A stretch of DNA of 64,000 nucleotides from Ipomoea triloba (taxonomy: Eukaryota > Streptophyta > Magnoliopsida > Solanales > Convolvulaceae), in assembly GCF_003576645.1 (NCBI RefSeq), contig NC_044925.1, positions 10,517,776 to 10,581,775 of the forward strand, read 5' to 3'. The notes under the pieces were generated by a model that was not told where the DNA came from, ran no database searches, and saw nothing but the letters and a program-made list of their open reading frames with translations. Made by a program: the position numbers and the translations under genes. This document shows positions 11,337-22,874 of this stretch, piece by piece (the first letter of the stretch is position 1; the number at the start of each line of letters is the position of its first letter).

Positions 11337-12062
11337 ATGACGAAATCAATAACCGATATCGAATCCATTTTTTTTTCGGTCAATTATAAAAATGACGAAA
11401 TCAATAACCGATATCGAATCAATAACTTTTTTTTTTGTTTTTGGTCAATTATAAAAATAGCGAAATCAATAACCGATATCGAATCGATATTTTATTTTTT
11501 TTTTTTGTTTTTGGTCAATTATAAAAATGACGAAACCAATAACCGATCTCGAATAATCAATTTTTTTTTGGTCAATTATAAAAATGACGAAATCAATAAC
11601 CGATATCGAATCGATAAATTTTTTGGTCAATTATAAAAATGACGAAATGAATAACCGATCTTGAATAGTCGATAAACTTTTTTTTTTTGGTCAATTATAA
11701 AAATGACGAAATCAATAACCGATATCGAATAATCGGTAAAAGTTTTTTTGTTTTTGGTCAATTATAGAAATGAAGAAATCAATAACCGCTATCGAATAAT
11801 CAATACGGAGTAAATTTTTTTTTTTGTTTTGTTTTTGGTCAATTATAAAAATGACGAAATCAATAACCAATATCGAATCGATATTTTTTTTGGTCAATTA
11901 CAAAAATGACGAAACCAATAACCGATCTCAAATAATCGATAAATTTTTTTTGGCCAATTATAAAAATGACGAAATCAATAACCGATATCGAATCGATAAA
12001 TTTTTTTTCTTTTGTCAATTATAAAAATGATGAAATCAATAACCGATCTCGAATAATCGATA
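11337..12062. repeat. Minisatellite of about 12 units in the mariner 3' region
   Basis: The unit is roughly GGTCAATTATAAAAATGACG followed by AAATCAATAACCGATATCGAA and a variable T-run. It is repeated about twelve times with unit length near 55-78 bp. Length changes come mainly from the T-run, and some units carry CC for TC or CTCG for ATCG. Open stretches here are by-products of the repeat. Confidence 0.88.
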
Positions 12063-12656
12063 ATGAAATAAAGGCAACAAGCTGTACTCAAATCTTAAGG
12101 GAAAAAAGAAGTTAAAATCAAACATATAGATCTCTGTCATTCTCATCAACAAGAAACTTAGTAAAAACAACAAACTCTACTCAAATTTTTCTAGCTCTGT
12201 AATCATCTACATACTCAAACACCCCAATGTACCCGTGTTTTTGCATAACGAAAAGAAACTTAACAACAAAGAAGATGACACTGAAAATCACGCGGAGTTT
12301 TTTTTTTTTTTTTTGATAGCGTTGGATTCATGGCTGTGTGCCACAAGACTGCATACAGACACAACAACTGTCTGTTGGAAATCTCCCAGCAAATCAGAAA
12401 ATCTGTGCTGTACCTCCCAAACTTAGTGTACATGCTCTTGAGAGCATCATCAACACTAAAACTCTCACCATTTTTTTTAACAAAAATTCCAAACAAAATC
12501 AGTAAGTCATTAATGACCATAGTTCAAATCAGTAAGTCATTAATTAGCTCAAAATATCCTTTAAAAGAGTATTCAATTTCTAAGTATTCCATTGACTTAG
12601 AAAAAAAAACACAAAATGTACTAAGTCATTAATCACCATAGTTCCATATTACAATT

Positions 12657-12740
12657 ACTCCATAGTCCTGCTAGATATTTAAACACAAAATAAAACATAC
12701 TCCATAGTCCTGCTAGATATTTAAACACAAAATAAAACAC
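12657..12740. repeat. 42-bp tandem direct duplication
   Basis: Two adjoining copies, 12657-12698 and 12699-12740, start ACTCCATAGTCCTGC and differ only at their last bases. They lie in the 3' non-coding part of the mariner element. Confidence 0.85.
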
Positions 12741-12829
12741 TGACAATGCAGGTTATAAAATTTACATCAAAATATACTACTCCTTACTTTTGCAATGATA
12801 ACCACAAAATACAAAATGTACATCAAACA

Positions 12830-14200
12830 TTAATGTTGAAGGCTTGAAATTGCTTCATTTAAAACTTCCATGTCACAGGAGATGGTGGTAGGTAGTCGAC
12901 CTTCTCGTTCCAACTTTTGCTTATTTATGTGTGGAATCTTGTAATTGTTCCCTCCAAACCTTTTCATGACTTCAACCATGCATAGTTGTAGAGTCAAAAA
13001 AACATTACTTAGACTTTCTATTGATATATCATCAAAAGCCTTTTGAGTAGCAACAACAAGTTCATCAACATTACGTGGGGCTTCTTGATATTGCAAAGAC
13101 TGAATAGCTCTAAAAAAGCCAAGATCTAGCACATTCATGTCCGGGCTAGCTCTAAAAAAGCCAAGATCTAGCACATTCATGTCCGGGCTGTTTGGAGGTT
13201 GACATGTTAAGCGAATGTCAAAGCCATCTTTTTGGGCAGCCTCAAGAAATTCAACATCATTTACACTAATATGTGGCCTTGCATTGTCTTGTTGAATAAA
13301 TATAGACTTTGAACTACTAAGTGGCCATTTTGCCCGTATTGCAGGCAATACATAATCAATCAACCATTTCCTAGTAACTTCTTTATTTACAGATTCAATT
13401 GGCTTAGTTACCAACGTTCCGGCTTCTCGATTTTTACTCCTACGCTTAGTTGCTTCCTTATAAATAAATGGGAATATTCCAATTTTTCCATCAAACATTT
13501 CATTTCTCCCTGAATCAAATCATGGCCGGGCAACAGCACATAGAAACATCACTTTGGCTATAAACTTTTTACTTTTACAAGTACGGTATGGTTCATCTTC
13601 ATCGGGCAATAGGTAATATTATTGAGAAGATTTAGAGAGGAAGAACCATTTTTCATCTATATGAACACGATCATACATATCTATGAAAGATGGATTATGT
13701 GGAGGTGAATTCGAATCAATCATAGATATGCAAAATTGTAATCTAACCTTTCGATTCTCCTCTGTTAATAATGGCTTTATAGCATTTGAGTGTGACTTCA
13801 AGGATCCTTCTTTTACTCTTCTATGCAGACTTGTCTTTGACATATTTAGAGCAGTAGCCATTGACCGAATTGTTGTACGACGATTCAAAGGAATTCTGGA
13901 AACTTCATCAGGACTAATCTGAATCCTTTTTCTGCCAACATTTCCTGTCAAGTTCAAAGAAGTATCAACCGGCACACCATGTTTAACACAATCAATCCCC
14001 TTTTTCCATATTCGACTAACCGTCCTTGTAGAAACAGAGTATATACTTGCAACATCTCTAATTGCTCCATGTCTTACTTTTCCTTCAACATTGTAATTCA
14101 ATAAAGCTTCAAATATAATCTTTCTTTTATCATTAGGCACTCTCCTAACAAACTTGGATATTTGAAAATCATTAGGATTATCTTCCTCTAAAACTTCCAT
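12830..14200 (-). pseudogene. Mariner-like transposase (DD39D), two stops and a duplicated catalytic segment
   Basis: A single frame runs from the ATG at 14200 to 12830 (about 456 codons) with in-frame TAA at 13619-13621 and TGA at 13520-13522. The N-terminal part has helix-turn-helix segments (DVASIYSVSTRTVSRIWKKG and SMATALNMSKTSLHRRVKEG). The first catalytic Asp is in VHIDEKWF, the second in IQQDNARPH. The third lies 39 residues further in SPDMNVLDLGFF, giving the DD39D spacing of plant mariner elements. A 42-bp tandem duplication (13106-13147 and 13148-13189) repeats SPDMNVLDLGFFRA exactly, so the third Asp occurs twice. The protein would cut and paste the element at TA sites. The stops make this copy inactive. 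Confidence 0.88.
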
Positions 14201-15076
14201 TAAGAAAACAAAAAAAAAAAACTAAAGATGTACAGAAGAGTTTTCTAAAGAATATTGTAAAAGAAGTTAGAGTACTACTCTGTATTTTTGCAAAGGTGAA
14301 TACACTGTCATTTTATTGACTGGTAAAATAAAGAATACTCCATATTTTAATCCTTAATTGTCAAATCAATTTTTGGCGCAAAAAATTACCGTTATTTTTT
14401 CACAAAATCTGATTCTTCTTCTATATAAGTAGAGAGTGAAAACAAAGATCAATGTGATAGTCCAAATTTACCAAATAAAATATTCTTTCTAGAATTTTTA
14501 AAAAAAAAAAAAAAAAAAAAGAGCACTCTGTACCAGTAAGAAATTAACTATTGCATATTAGGGATCCAAAAAAAAAAAACGAGTAGAAATTATCTTGAAA
14601 ATTACTCCGTATAACAAATTTTACAAAAAATAAACCTTAGATAATGTTAAAAAGACCAACATTTTTCTTCAATTGAATCGAAGGTTGTCATTGCTCAAGG
14701 TTCCCATTAATGGTTGAAAGCTCCTAATTTTTGAAGAAAGCATTGAACTCCATCAATTTTCGGAAGAAGAAAACTCATTGAGATTTTGCTAGATTTACCA
14801 GGGACTCCATTTTTGTAGAGGTGAGAAAGAAGAAGTGAAAGAGGAGAAAGGAAGTTAGACATTGAAGTGGACAGCAGGGAAGGAAAGGAGAGAGAAAGAC
14901 AGGACAAATGAGTTGCTTTTTCCAAGAAAGTACAAGTGAGTTAGATGTAATGAAGAATTGTCAGATCATCACATGGTAAGTTGGGGGCAAAATAGGAAAA
15001 CCCATATTCTTTTCCTTGTTTCCTAAAACTCCGTGTAAAAACAAAGTAAGACATATATTTCGGGACGGAGGGAGTA

Positions 15077-15240
15077 ATTATTTTTTAAAAAAAATATAAA
15101 AGACATACGACGTCAGTTTTGTGTATAACCGACGTCGTATGTTTTACATAATTTTTTTAAAAAAAATAAAAGACAAACGACGTCGGTTTTGTGTATAACT
15201 GACGTCGTATGTTTTAAATAATTTTTTTAAAAAAAATTAA
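15077..15240. repeat. CACTA left subterminal palindromic repeats, second part
   Basis: Two units, at about 15105-15143 and 15175-15213, have the form ACGACGTCAGTTTTGTGTAT facing ACCGACGTCGT. They continue the array cut by the mariner insertion. Confidence 0.8.
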
Positions 15241-15261
15241 AAAATACAATGTCTTTTTTTT

Positions 15262-16108
15262 GGGGAAATGGGTCGAATAAACCCTCAAACTTTATTCGAA
15301 AGTGCAATTAAACCCTCCAACATTATAAAAGTTCAATTAAACACTCAAACTTGTCATTTTAATGCATTTAAACCCAAATGACCTGTTGTTCACTTGAAAC
15401 AGCCGGTCATTATTTTTCCGTCAAATATTCCGGCCACCGTCGAATTTCAAGCTACCGGCGTCGAATACAACATCTGCTCAACTGGAATGGACGAATAGAC
15501 TGGAGATGTGTTCGTCTTCTCCACTGTCTTCTCCACTGGAGAAACGAACAAAATCACGAACAGACTCTATTCATCTTCTCCATTGGAGAAGACAAGTGGA
15601 GAAGTCTGTTCGTCTTCTCCGGTACGTGGAGAAGATGAACGTCCGAACCGGTGACGGTGGCGTTTACCGCCGGACCTCTGGCAGCGACGGCTGGTCTCGT
15701 CCATGGTGGTAATGTCACTATGACCATCTCACCTCTGTTTGTATTTACTTCTTCTATAGACCATCAAAATATTCCAGTCCAAATGCTTCAGAACTCATAG
15801 CATGCGTTTCTATTGATGGTGGCTGCACTGTGGTGGCTAATTACACGGTGATGGGGCTGTCATTGGGCTTCCCTACTGTTTCTGCCCAGCAAAAATGACG
15901 GGAAATGGAGAAAGATGGCCGGCGGTGGTTTTTCCGGCAAAGTTGACCGTAAATTAGGCGGTGAATAACCGGTAACCTATTGGTTACCGGTAAATATGGT
16001 TTATTTGATCTATTTTAACAAATTTGAGTGTTTAATTGAACTTTTATAATGTTGGAGGGCTTAATTGCACTTTTTAGTAAAGTTTAAGGGTTTATTTGAC
16101 CCTTTTCC
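15262..16108. mobile_element. MULE-like foldback element with long inverted ends
   Basis: The two ends are about 90-bp inverted repeats: 15262-15352 and 16021-16108 share GTGCAATTAA, CCCTCCAACATTATAAAAG and TTCAATTAAACACTCAAA when one is reversed. Long inverted ends and lack of coding content suggest a MULE-type or foldback MITE. The flanks are T-rich, so the 8-9-bp target duplication cannot be read with certainty. The GC-rich interior has repeated GGAGAAGA and TCTTCTCC words but no gene I recognise. Confidence 0.7.
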
Positions 16109-16859
16109 TTTTCTTTTTTTTTTTATTTAACAACCATCAGATTTTTTTTTATTTAACAGTTTCACCGCCAGAGATCCGCACCAGAAGAGAGAGAAACGAC
16201 GGCACAACTTCCTCCCGTTGCACAGCTTCCTTCCTTCTTCCTTCGTCACCAATAGCCTGTGAAACCTCCTCTAGTGAAATCTATGAAATCTGTGAAGCCT
16301 CCTTCGTCAACAGCAGCAAGCGCGAAATCTGTGAAGTACGTACGTAAGCCACCAACACCAGATTATCTTCTTTGTTTATGAACATTTTCTAGATTTTCTA
16401 TCCTCCTTGATTATCCTCTTTGATTATGAACAGACAACAACACCAGAAATGACTTACACCACAAACACCAGATTTTCTATCCTCCTTGGTCATCTCTGCG
16501 GCCGGACAGATCTAGTGGGTTGTTGGCCTGAGAAAGTTGGCGATGATGGTGACCTGAGTTGGCGGCCGGAAAGATCCAAGGTCATCTTTGTGCGGTTTGT
16601 GTATTTCTTTGTTTGAAGCAACAGGCTGGTGGACGAGGGATCTGTTGCTGCTCATATTAACGTGTGCGAGGCTGGTGTTTGAAGCCAGTGGACGAGGTTG
16701 GTGTTTGAAGCAACGTGTGCTGCTCACATTAACAATGTGTTGCTGTGATTGAAGTTACGGACAGAGTCGCCGAGGGATCTGTTGCTGCGATTGAAGCCGG
16801 CTACTATGGATATGTGCTGCTCACATTAACGATGCAAATTATTTTATTTTATTTTATTT
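16109..16859. other. Unassigned cargo of the CACTA element
   Basis: A T-rich start is followed by mixed-composition sequence with small direct repeats, such as GAAATCTATGAAATCTGTGAAGC and CTGTTGCTGC with GCTGCTCACATTAACG. A short open stretch at 16407-16616 has no recognisable domain. It may be a captured host fragment, but I cannot name a source. Confidence 0.4.
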
Positions 16860-17160
16860 TTAGGAGATACAACGTTGGTTATTTATAAAACCGATGTTGT
16901 ATCTTTAATTTTTATTTTTTAAAAGAGATACGGCGTCAGTTTTTTGAAAAAACCGACGCCGTATCTCTTTATTAAAAAAATTTAAAGGGGATATGACGTT
17001 GGTTCTTTTTAAAAACCGACGTCGTATCCTATTTAAAAAAAAATACATACGACGTCGGTTTTATAAAACCGACGTCTTATCATTTATTTACTACGTCGGC
17101 CAGAACAACGTCGAAAAATAACCGACGTTATATGTAAAAAAAATCGACGCTAAAAGTGTT
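16860..17160. repeat. CACTA right subterminal palindromic repeats
   Basis: Four hairpin units occur at about 16865-16905, 16925-16965, 16989-17028 and 17045-17082. The stems run from ACAACGTTGGTT to ACGGCGTCAGTTTT and ACGACGTCGGTTTT. Single half-sites follow up to the terminus. They mirror the left array. Confidence 0.85.
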
Positions 17161-18457
17161 TTCTGTAGTAGTGAGAGCAAGGAAGAAGAAGAGCACGTGA
17201 AGGACCTGACCGATTGCTTTTGTATCATGAGAAGGTATAATCTGTGGCTGAATCCTAAGAAGTGCGCCTTCGCGGTCAGAGGAAGAAAATCTTAGGCTAT
17301 AAGGTGACCAGGTGTGGGATCGAGCCCAAACCGGAAAAGGTGAATGCCATTTTAGATATGCAGCCCCCTAAGAACCTCAAAGGAATGCAACGCCTAACTG
17401 GCTGACTAGCAGCTCCCAGTCGGTTCCTCTCCAAGTCTGTCGATCGCGCCCTACCCTTCTTTGAGGATATAAAGAAGCGGGAAGGTTTTCAATGGTCGGA
17501 GGAGAGCTAATCTACCATTGAAGAATTAAAGAGATATCTTTTGGTGCCACCACTATTATCAAAGCGAAAGAATGCTGAGACGTTGTTTCTATACCTAGCC
17601 GTCTCATAGAGGGTAGTCAGATCGGTTCTAGTGCGCGAAGAGGAAAAGACGCAGCACCCAGTCTACTATGTGGGCCATACATTGAAAGTTGTAGAAATCA
17701 GATGCTCAACTCTAAGGAAGGTGGTGTACGCGCTAGTTGTTACAGTAAGAAAGTTGGTCCCCTACTTCCAAGCTTATCATGTTAGGGTTTTGACCGACTA
17801 GCCATTGGCGAGTATCCTACGAAGTCTAACCTCCTCAGGACGATTAGTTAAGTGGGCAGTGGATCTCACTTAGAACGGCCTCGAGTACTTACCAGGCTAT
17901 TTATCAAGGTGCAGGCCTTGGCAGATTTCATAGTGGAGTGTTCCACACAGGCTGACGAACCTCACCTAGTCGAGGATCCCGAAAATGCCAAGTGGTGGGA
18001 GGGTCGCACGGATGGAGCTGCTAGTGCGTGCCACTGTGGAGGTGGAGTCAAGATTACCACTCCGGAAGGTTTTCACTTGTATTATGCTTTGCAGCATTAG
18101 TTTTGCACCTCAAACAACGAAGCCGAGTATAAGGTAGTCATTAGTGGGCTGCACCTCGTCCAGGCATTAAGAGCCACCCGGGTGCGGGTCAAGACTAACT
18201 CCTACCTGGTCGTTGGGAAATGAGAGGCTGGGGATGTACAAAGACGTGACTAAGGGACTACTCAGGAAACTGACGACTTACGAGATAGTCCATGTGCCCC
18301 GAGTAGAGAACTTGAAGGCTGACATCCTAACCAAGTTACTAGTAGATGGACTGCCTAATCATCTCTTCATAGCGTGCTGAACCGAGATTATAGAGAGACC
18401 TAGTACTGAGGCGTTATTAGTCTACTCGGTCACTGAGATGCCTTCACCGTACCCAGA

Positions 18458-18938
18458 TGTAATACCCTGATTTTTTTTTTGTTAAAGGAAAAGTAAGTAT
18501 TTAATTGAGAATTGAAATGGTGTTGATCTTTATGCGCATAGAAAAAAAAAGGTTTATTTTTTGTTTAGATTAAGAATTGAACCATAAACCATTCTTTTTG
18601 AAATTCAAATTCTTTACCATTAAACCATCACAACTCCTTATATCTTTGAAATCCATTTGAATCCTTATTTTCATCATCATTATTATTATTATTATTAATG
18701 TTATTATTGTTATCCTACAATATTTCTACAATTATTAGTATAGTTATTTTTATAAGTTAAGTATTTGGAATAAAAATGTTATTTGAAGAATACAAATAAA
18801 ATTATAAATATATATGTATGTACATATGTTGGACCGTATGGATATGTACGTATATATATTTATTATAATTATAATAAAATATTTTATTTTAATCACACTG
18901 AGTTGCCAAATAACCTGCTGCCTCTTTCTCAACTTTCT
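18458..18938. other. AT-rich stretch beginning like a Ty3/gypsy LTR
   Basis: It starts TGTAATACCCTGATTTT at the point where RNase H homology ends. TGTAATACCC is a common LTR start of plant chromovirus elements, and a similar start (TGTGATACCC) occurs at 63764. An ATT/TTA microsatellite lies at about 18677-18715 and a TATG/ATAC-rich zone at 18805-18875. No gene or matching second LTR is seen. Confidence 0.4.
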
Positions 18939-20380
18939 TCAACTTTCTTCAACTTTCCAACAATTGTTGGGCATATCCGTGTCTTCCAACCAGCTGCCTT
19001 TTGTCTTTTTTTCAAAGAATTTACTCATTAGCATCTTCCTTATGGTTTCAAGGCAGTCTATAATAGGCTTGTCCCTAGCCACAAGTAAGGATAAATTAAA
19101 AGACTCACATATGTTGTTCACCAACATGTCATAGTGGTTGTGTGTTGAGAAGTGAGATGTAGACCATTCACTAGGAGACTTATCACCTAACCACTGATAT
19201 GCATCTTCATCTAATGCCGTAAGTTTCCTTAAAGAGTCATTGTAGGAATTCAGAGTTGTTGCCCTGGCACAAGACCATAAAGCATCTTTCAATGCCTTAC
19301 CTTGAAACCCTGCTACCTTCATATTAGCATGTAGGTGCTTGACACAGAATCTGTGCTCCACACCATGCAGGACATCCACAAATGCAGGGATTAAACCCTT
19401 CTGTTTATATCACTTATAAAATAGAATCCTTTCTCATTATCCTCTGTTATCTCCAAATCCTCCTTGAGTAATTGTAGAAACTAAGACCAAGACTCCTTCT
19501 TCTCTCCTTCAACAATAGCATATGCAAGTGGAAAAAGGCTATCATTAGCATCAACAGACACAGCAGTCAGCATCATCCCAGTTGTTGCACATCTCAAGTG
19601 ACATCCATCCACACCTATTAAAGGCCTACAATGTTTGAATCCCAGTTTGCTAGCTTTCCAACATATGTACATTCTCAAGAATCTATTCTGCCCATTTTCA
19701 GCAATTAAGTCACTAAGCTTCACTACACAAGTAGTCTTAGGGTTTTTCCTTGACATTTCAGCACAATAACTCCAAATCTTCTTGAAGTTGTCTTCATCAT
19801 CACCAACTCTTTGTTTCTTTGCCTTCCAAATAGCCCTATAGGCTTGTTGGTCACTTGCATAGAACCCCTCTTTACTACACACTGCATCCCTGAATTATTT
19901 CATCATCTAGTCTGGATGGTCTTTTAATTCCTTAGCCCACCTCTTTGCAATCACACTTGCTTTTACCATGGAATTCTCCCAAGCCCAAGTACAACCCTCA
20001 TGCACATCAACCATGTTTAGAATCCTCCAAGAATGTGAGTTAACCACTTTCCTCAACCCTATTCTCCAAGGACAACCATGCAGTGAACACTCAACTACAA
20101 CCCTTTCCTTGTCATTTCTAAGAGTTCTAATATCTTTCCCATTTTTGAAACCATAACTCTGAACTGCTTCTCTAAACTCTTGCTTGGTTGCAAATTTCAT
20201 GCCTAATGTAAATTGGGGATCATTCATGTCAGTGGCAGCTCTAAAAATAGTCCATTTACTATCACCATCACTGTCAGATTCCATTAGTGAAGCATCATCA
20301 GAGAAGTTAATGTCATCAAAATCATTTGGTTTCACTACTTGAAGTTCTGTTTTAACATTTATTGTCACTCTGTTAGATTC
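18939..20380 (-). pseudogene. MULE (MuDR-family) transposase, 3' part
   Basis: The minus-strand translation begins at the junction with the LTR element (20380) and gives the MuDR DNA-binding region (FTLGMKFATKQEFREAVQSY, CSLHGCPWRIGLRK). After TAG and TAA codons at about 19895-19908 it gives the transposase core with RMYICWKASKLGFKHCRPLI, IGVDGCHLRC and NDSLFPLAYAIVEGE. A TAG at about 19481 and a frameshift near 19395 precede the C-terminal part (EHRFCVKHLHANMK, DMLVNNICESFN). No SWIM zinc finger follows; the frame ends in a short TTCAACTTTC repeat, so the 3' end is lost. The 5' part is at 39226-39597, beyond the inserted LTR element. It would encode the transposase of a Mutator-like element, but it is inactive here. 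Confidence 0.87.
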
Positions 20381-22874
20381 TGAAAGTTGATTTTAGTGGT
20401 GATGGAAATTAAGAGTATCGTTCTCAAGGAATGGCTTAATGGGAGTTTAAGTAATGAGGGATTAAGCATAGGTTCATATAGTGTTTGAAAGCTAACCTAA
20501 AGAGATTGGAGTGTTGCATGATAAAGAAATCAATAACGAGAGAAAATAAGGGAATTAAAAGATAATAAATGAAAAAGGGATTTGAACCAAACATCCTTGC
20601 ATAAAATCCCTTGTGTCTAAAGATTAAGTTATGTAAGTCTAAATGATGAACTTGGGGAAATGGTTTAAGTGCCAATGTCACTCTCGTGATCAATTGGACT
20701 ATCAACTAATCCTAAGTCCCATTCTCATGGCAACTTGGTTAGAAGAGGCAATTTAACAAACACTTTGTGTGCCTATTTCCTTCAAACTCCATTTTCTCAA
20801 AGGTGAGTAAGAAATATGAGAGGTATGGCTATGGTGTAGCCCTATTCTCATAGGTGGAACACCAATTCCAAATATCTCTTGCATAGTTTGGCCATAATTA
20901 TGAAGAGTCAATTCAATTCTACGCAATTCATAACCAAGTTCAACATTAAGACAATACAAAACCTAATTTATGCAATTTAATTCATATTGGATTCATACGT
21001 CAAGGAAATTCAATTCAAATCCTAAATATGTTTAACTACTCATACTTGGAATGTAAAACTAGAAGCAATTGAAGTAATAAACATAGAATTCAAAACTACA
21101 AGATATTTCAGAACTAACAAAANACATCCACAAATGCAGGGATTAAACCCTTCTGTTTATATCACTTATAAAATAGAATCCTTTCTCATTATCCTCTGTT
21201 ATCTCCAAATCCTCCTTGAGTAATTGTAGAAACTAAGACCAAGACTCCTTCTTCTCTCCTTCAACAATAGCATATGCAAGTGGAAAAAGGCTATCATTAG
21301 CATCAACAGACACAGCAGTCAGCATCATCCCAGTTGTTGCACATCTCAAGTGACATCCATCCACACCTATTAAAGGCCTACAATGTTTGAATCCCAGTTT
21401 GCTAGCTTTCCAACATATGTACATTCTCAAGAATCTATTCTGCCCATTTTCAGCAATTAAGTCACTAAGCTTCACTACACAAGTAGTCTTAGGGTTTTTC
21501 CTTGACATTTCAGCACAATAACTCCAAATCTTCTTGAAGTTGTCTTCATCATCACCAACTCTTTGTTTCTTTGCCTTCCAAATAGCCCTATAGGCTTGTT
21601 GGTCACTTGCATAGAACCCCTCTTTACTACACACTGCATCCCTGAATTATTTCATCATCTAGTCTGGATGGTCTTTTAATTCCTTAGCCCACCTCTTTGC
21701 AATCACACTTGCTTTTACCATGGAATTCTCCCAAGCCCAAGTACAACCCTCATGCACATCAACCATGTTTAGAATCCTCCAAGAATGTGAGTTAACCACT
21801 TTCCTCAACCCTATTCTCCAAGGACAACCATGCAGTGAACACTCAACTACAACCCTTTCCTTGTCATTTCTAAGAGTTCTAATATCTTTCCCATTTTTGA
21901 AACCATAACTCTGAACTGCTTCTCTAAACTCTTGCTTGGTTGCAAATTTCATGCCTAATGTAAATTGGGGATCATTCATGTCAGTGGCAGCTCTAAAAAT
22001 AGTCCATTTACTATCACCATCACTGTCAGATTCCATTAGTGAAGCATCATCAGAGAAGTTAATGTCATCAAAATCATTTGGTTTCACTACTTGAAGTTCT
22101 GTTTTAACATTTATTGTCACTCTGTTAGATTCTGAAAGTTGATTTTAGTGGTGATGGAAATTAAGAGTATCGTTCTCAAGGAATGGCTTAATGGGAGTTT
22201 AAGTAATGAGGGATTAAGCATAGGTTCATATAGTGTTTGAAAGCTAACCTAAAGAGATTGGAGTGTTGCATGATAAAGAAATCAATAACGAGAGAAAATA
22301 AGGGAATTAAAAGATAATAAATGAAAAAGGGATTTGAACCAAACATCCTTGCATAAAATCCCTTGTGTCTAAAGATTAAGTTATGTAAGTCTAAATGATG
22401 AACTTGGGGAAATGGTTTAAGTGCCAATGTCACTCTCGTGATCAATTGGACTATCAACTAATCCTAAGTCCCATTCTCATGGCAACTTGGTTAGAAGAGG
22501 CAATTTAACAAACACTTTGTGTGCCTATTTCCTTCAAACTCCATTTTCTCAAAGGTGAGTAAGAAATATGAGAGGTATGGCTATGGTGTAGCCCTATTCT
22601 CATAGGTGGAACACCAATTCCAAATATCTCTTGCATAGTTTGGCCATAATTATGAAGAGTCAATTCAATTCTACGCAATTCATAACCAAGTTCAACATTA
22701 AGACAATACAAAACCTAATTTATGCAATTTAATTCATATTGGATTCATACGTCAAGGAAATTCAATTCAAATCCTAAATATGTTTAACTACTCATACTTG
22801 GAATGTAAAACTAGAAGCAATTGAAGTAATAAACATAGAATTCAAAACTACAAGATATTTCAGAACTAACAAAA
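19372..22874. repeat. Exact 1751-bp tandem repeat separated by a single N (probable assembly artefact)
   Basis: Copy 1 is 19372-21122, position 21123 is N, copy 2 is 21124-22874 and position 22875 is N. Both copies contain the same MULE transposase part plus the same first 742 bp of the Athila-like LTR. I found no base difference between them. The single Ns at both ends, and the missing bases at 22875 when compared with the intact LTR at 38477-38590, point to contig ends joined without merging. Confidence 0.88.
21124..22132 (-). pseudogene. MULE transposase part, second (duplicate) copy
   Basis: It has the same sequence as 19372-20380, with the same two stops and the same domains (MuDR DNA-binding region and transposase core). 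Because it sits between single Ns and shows no difference from the first copy, I regard it as the same locus represented twice. It lacks the C-terminal part that copy 1 has at 18939-19371. Confidence 0.8.

Larger units (their letters stand above)
11035..15074 (-). mobile_element. Tc1/mariner-like element with broken transposase
   Basis: The inverted ends share CTCCCTCCGTCCC and are flanked by TA on both sides (11033-11034, 15075-15076), the target duplication of mariner elements. It is inserted in the CACTA left subterminal zone. The transposase is on the minus strand (12830-14200). The 3' side holds an AT-rich minisatellite (11337-12062). Positions 12063-12656 and 14201-15073 hold no gene that I can see. 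The length, 4040 bp, is within the range of plant mariner-like elements. Confidence 0.9.
10816..17173. mobile_element. Non-autonomous CACTA (En/Spm-type) transposon
   Basis: The ends are CACTACTACAGAAAA at 10816 and its inverse TTTTCTGTAGTAGTG ending at 17173. They are flanked by the 3-bp repeat AGA (10813-10815 and 17174-17176), as CACTA transposition makes. Removing it restores the RT coding order of the host gypsy element. Both subterminal zones carry many copies of a palindromic unit, ACGACGTCGGTTTT facing AAAACCGACGTCGT. No CACTA transposase frame is visible, so it would need a helper element. It contains a mariner element, a MULE-like foldback element and about 750 bp of unassigned cargo. 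Without those two insertions it is roughly 1.5 kb. Confidence 0.92.
10380..18457 (+). pseudogene. Ty3/gypsy reverse transcriptase-RNase H remains, split by a CACTA element
   Basis: Several short frames before 10815 give RT fragments; the best, at 10674-10815, has GVYCYRVMPFCLKNSRATY and AYVDNKLVK, where the catalytic YVDD is YVDN. The coding sequence stops at the CACTA insertion (10816-17173) and resumes at 17177 with a stretch ending LNPKKCAFAV. Further on come the HPVYYVGHTL-type RNase H-adjacent motif (about 17655) and a domain with TTPEGFHLYYALQ and NNEAEYK (18055-18135). Stops and frameshifts are frequent. The remains end at 18457, where sequence opening TGTAATACCC begins. Integrase was not found. 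Confidence 0.75.

Noticed and set aside
11337..12024. Asn/Ile/Phe-rich open frames in the minisatellite
   Set aside because: They arise from the repeat unit having few stops in some frames; no domain or start context supports them.
11337..12062. Regularly repeated units that could suggest a CRISPR-like array
   Set aside because: Units are adjacent without unique spacers, differ by T-run length, and lie in a plant mariner element.
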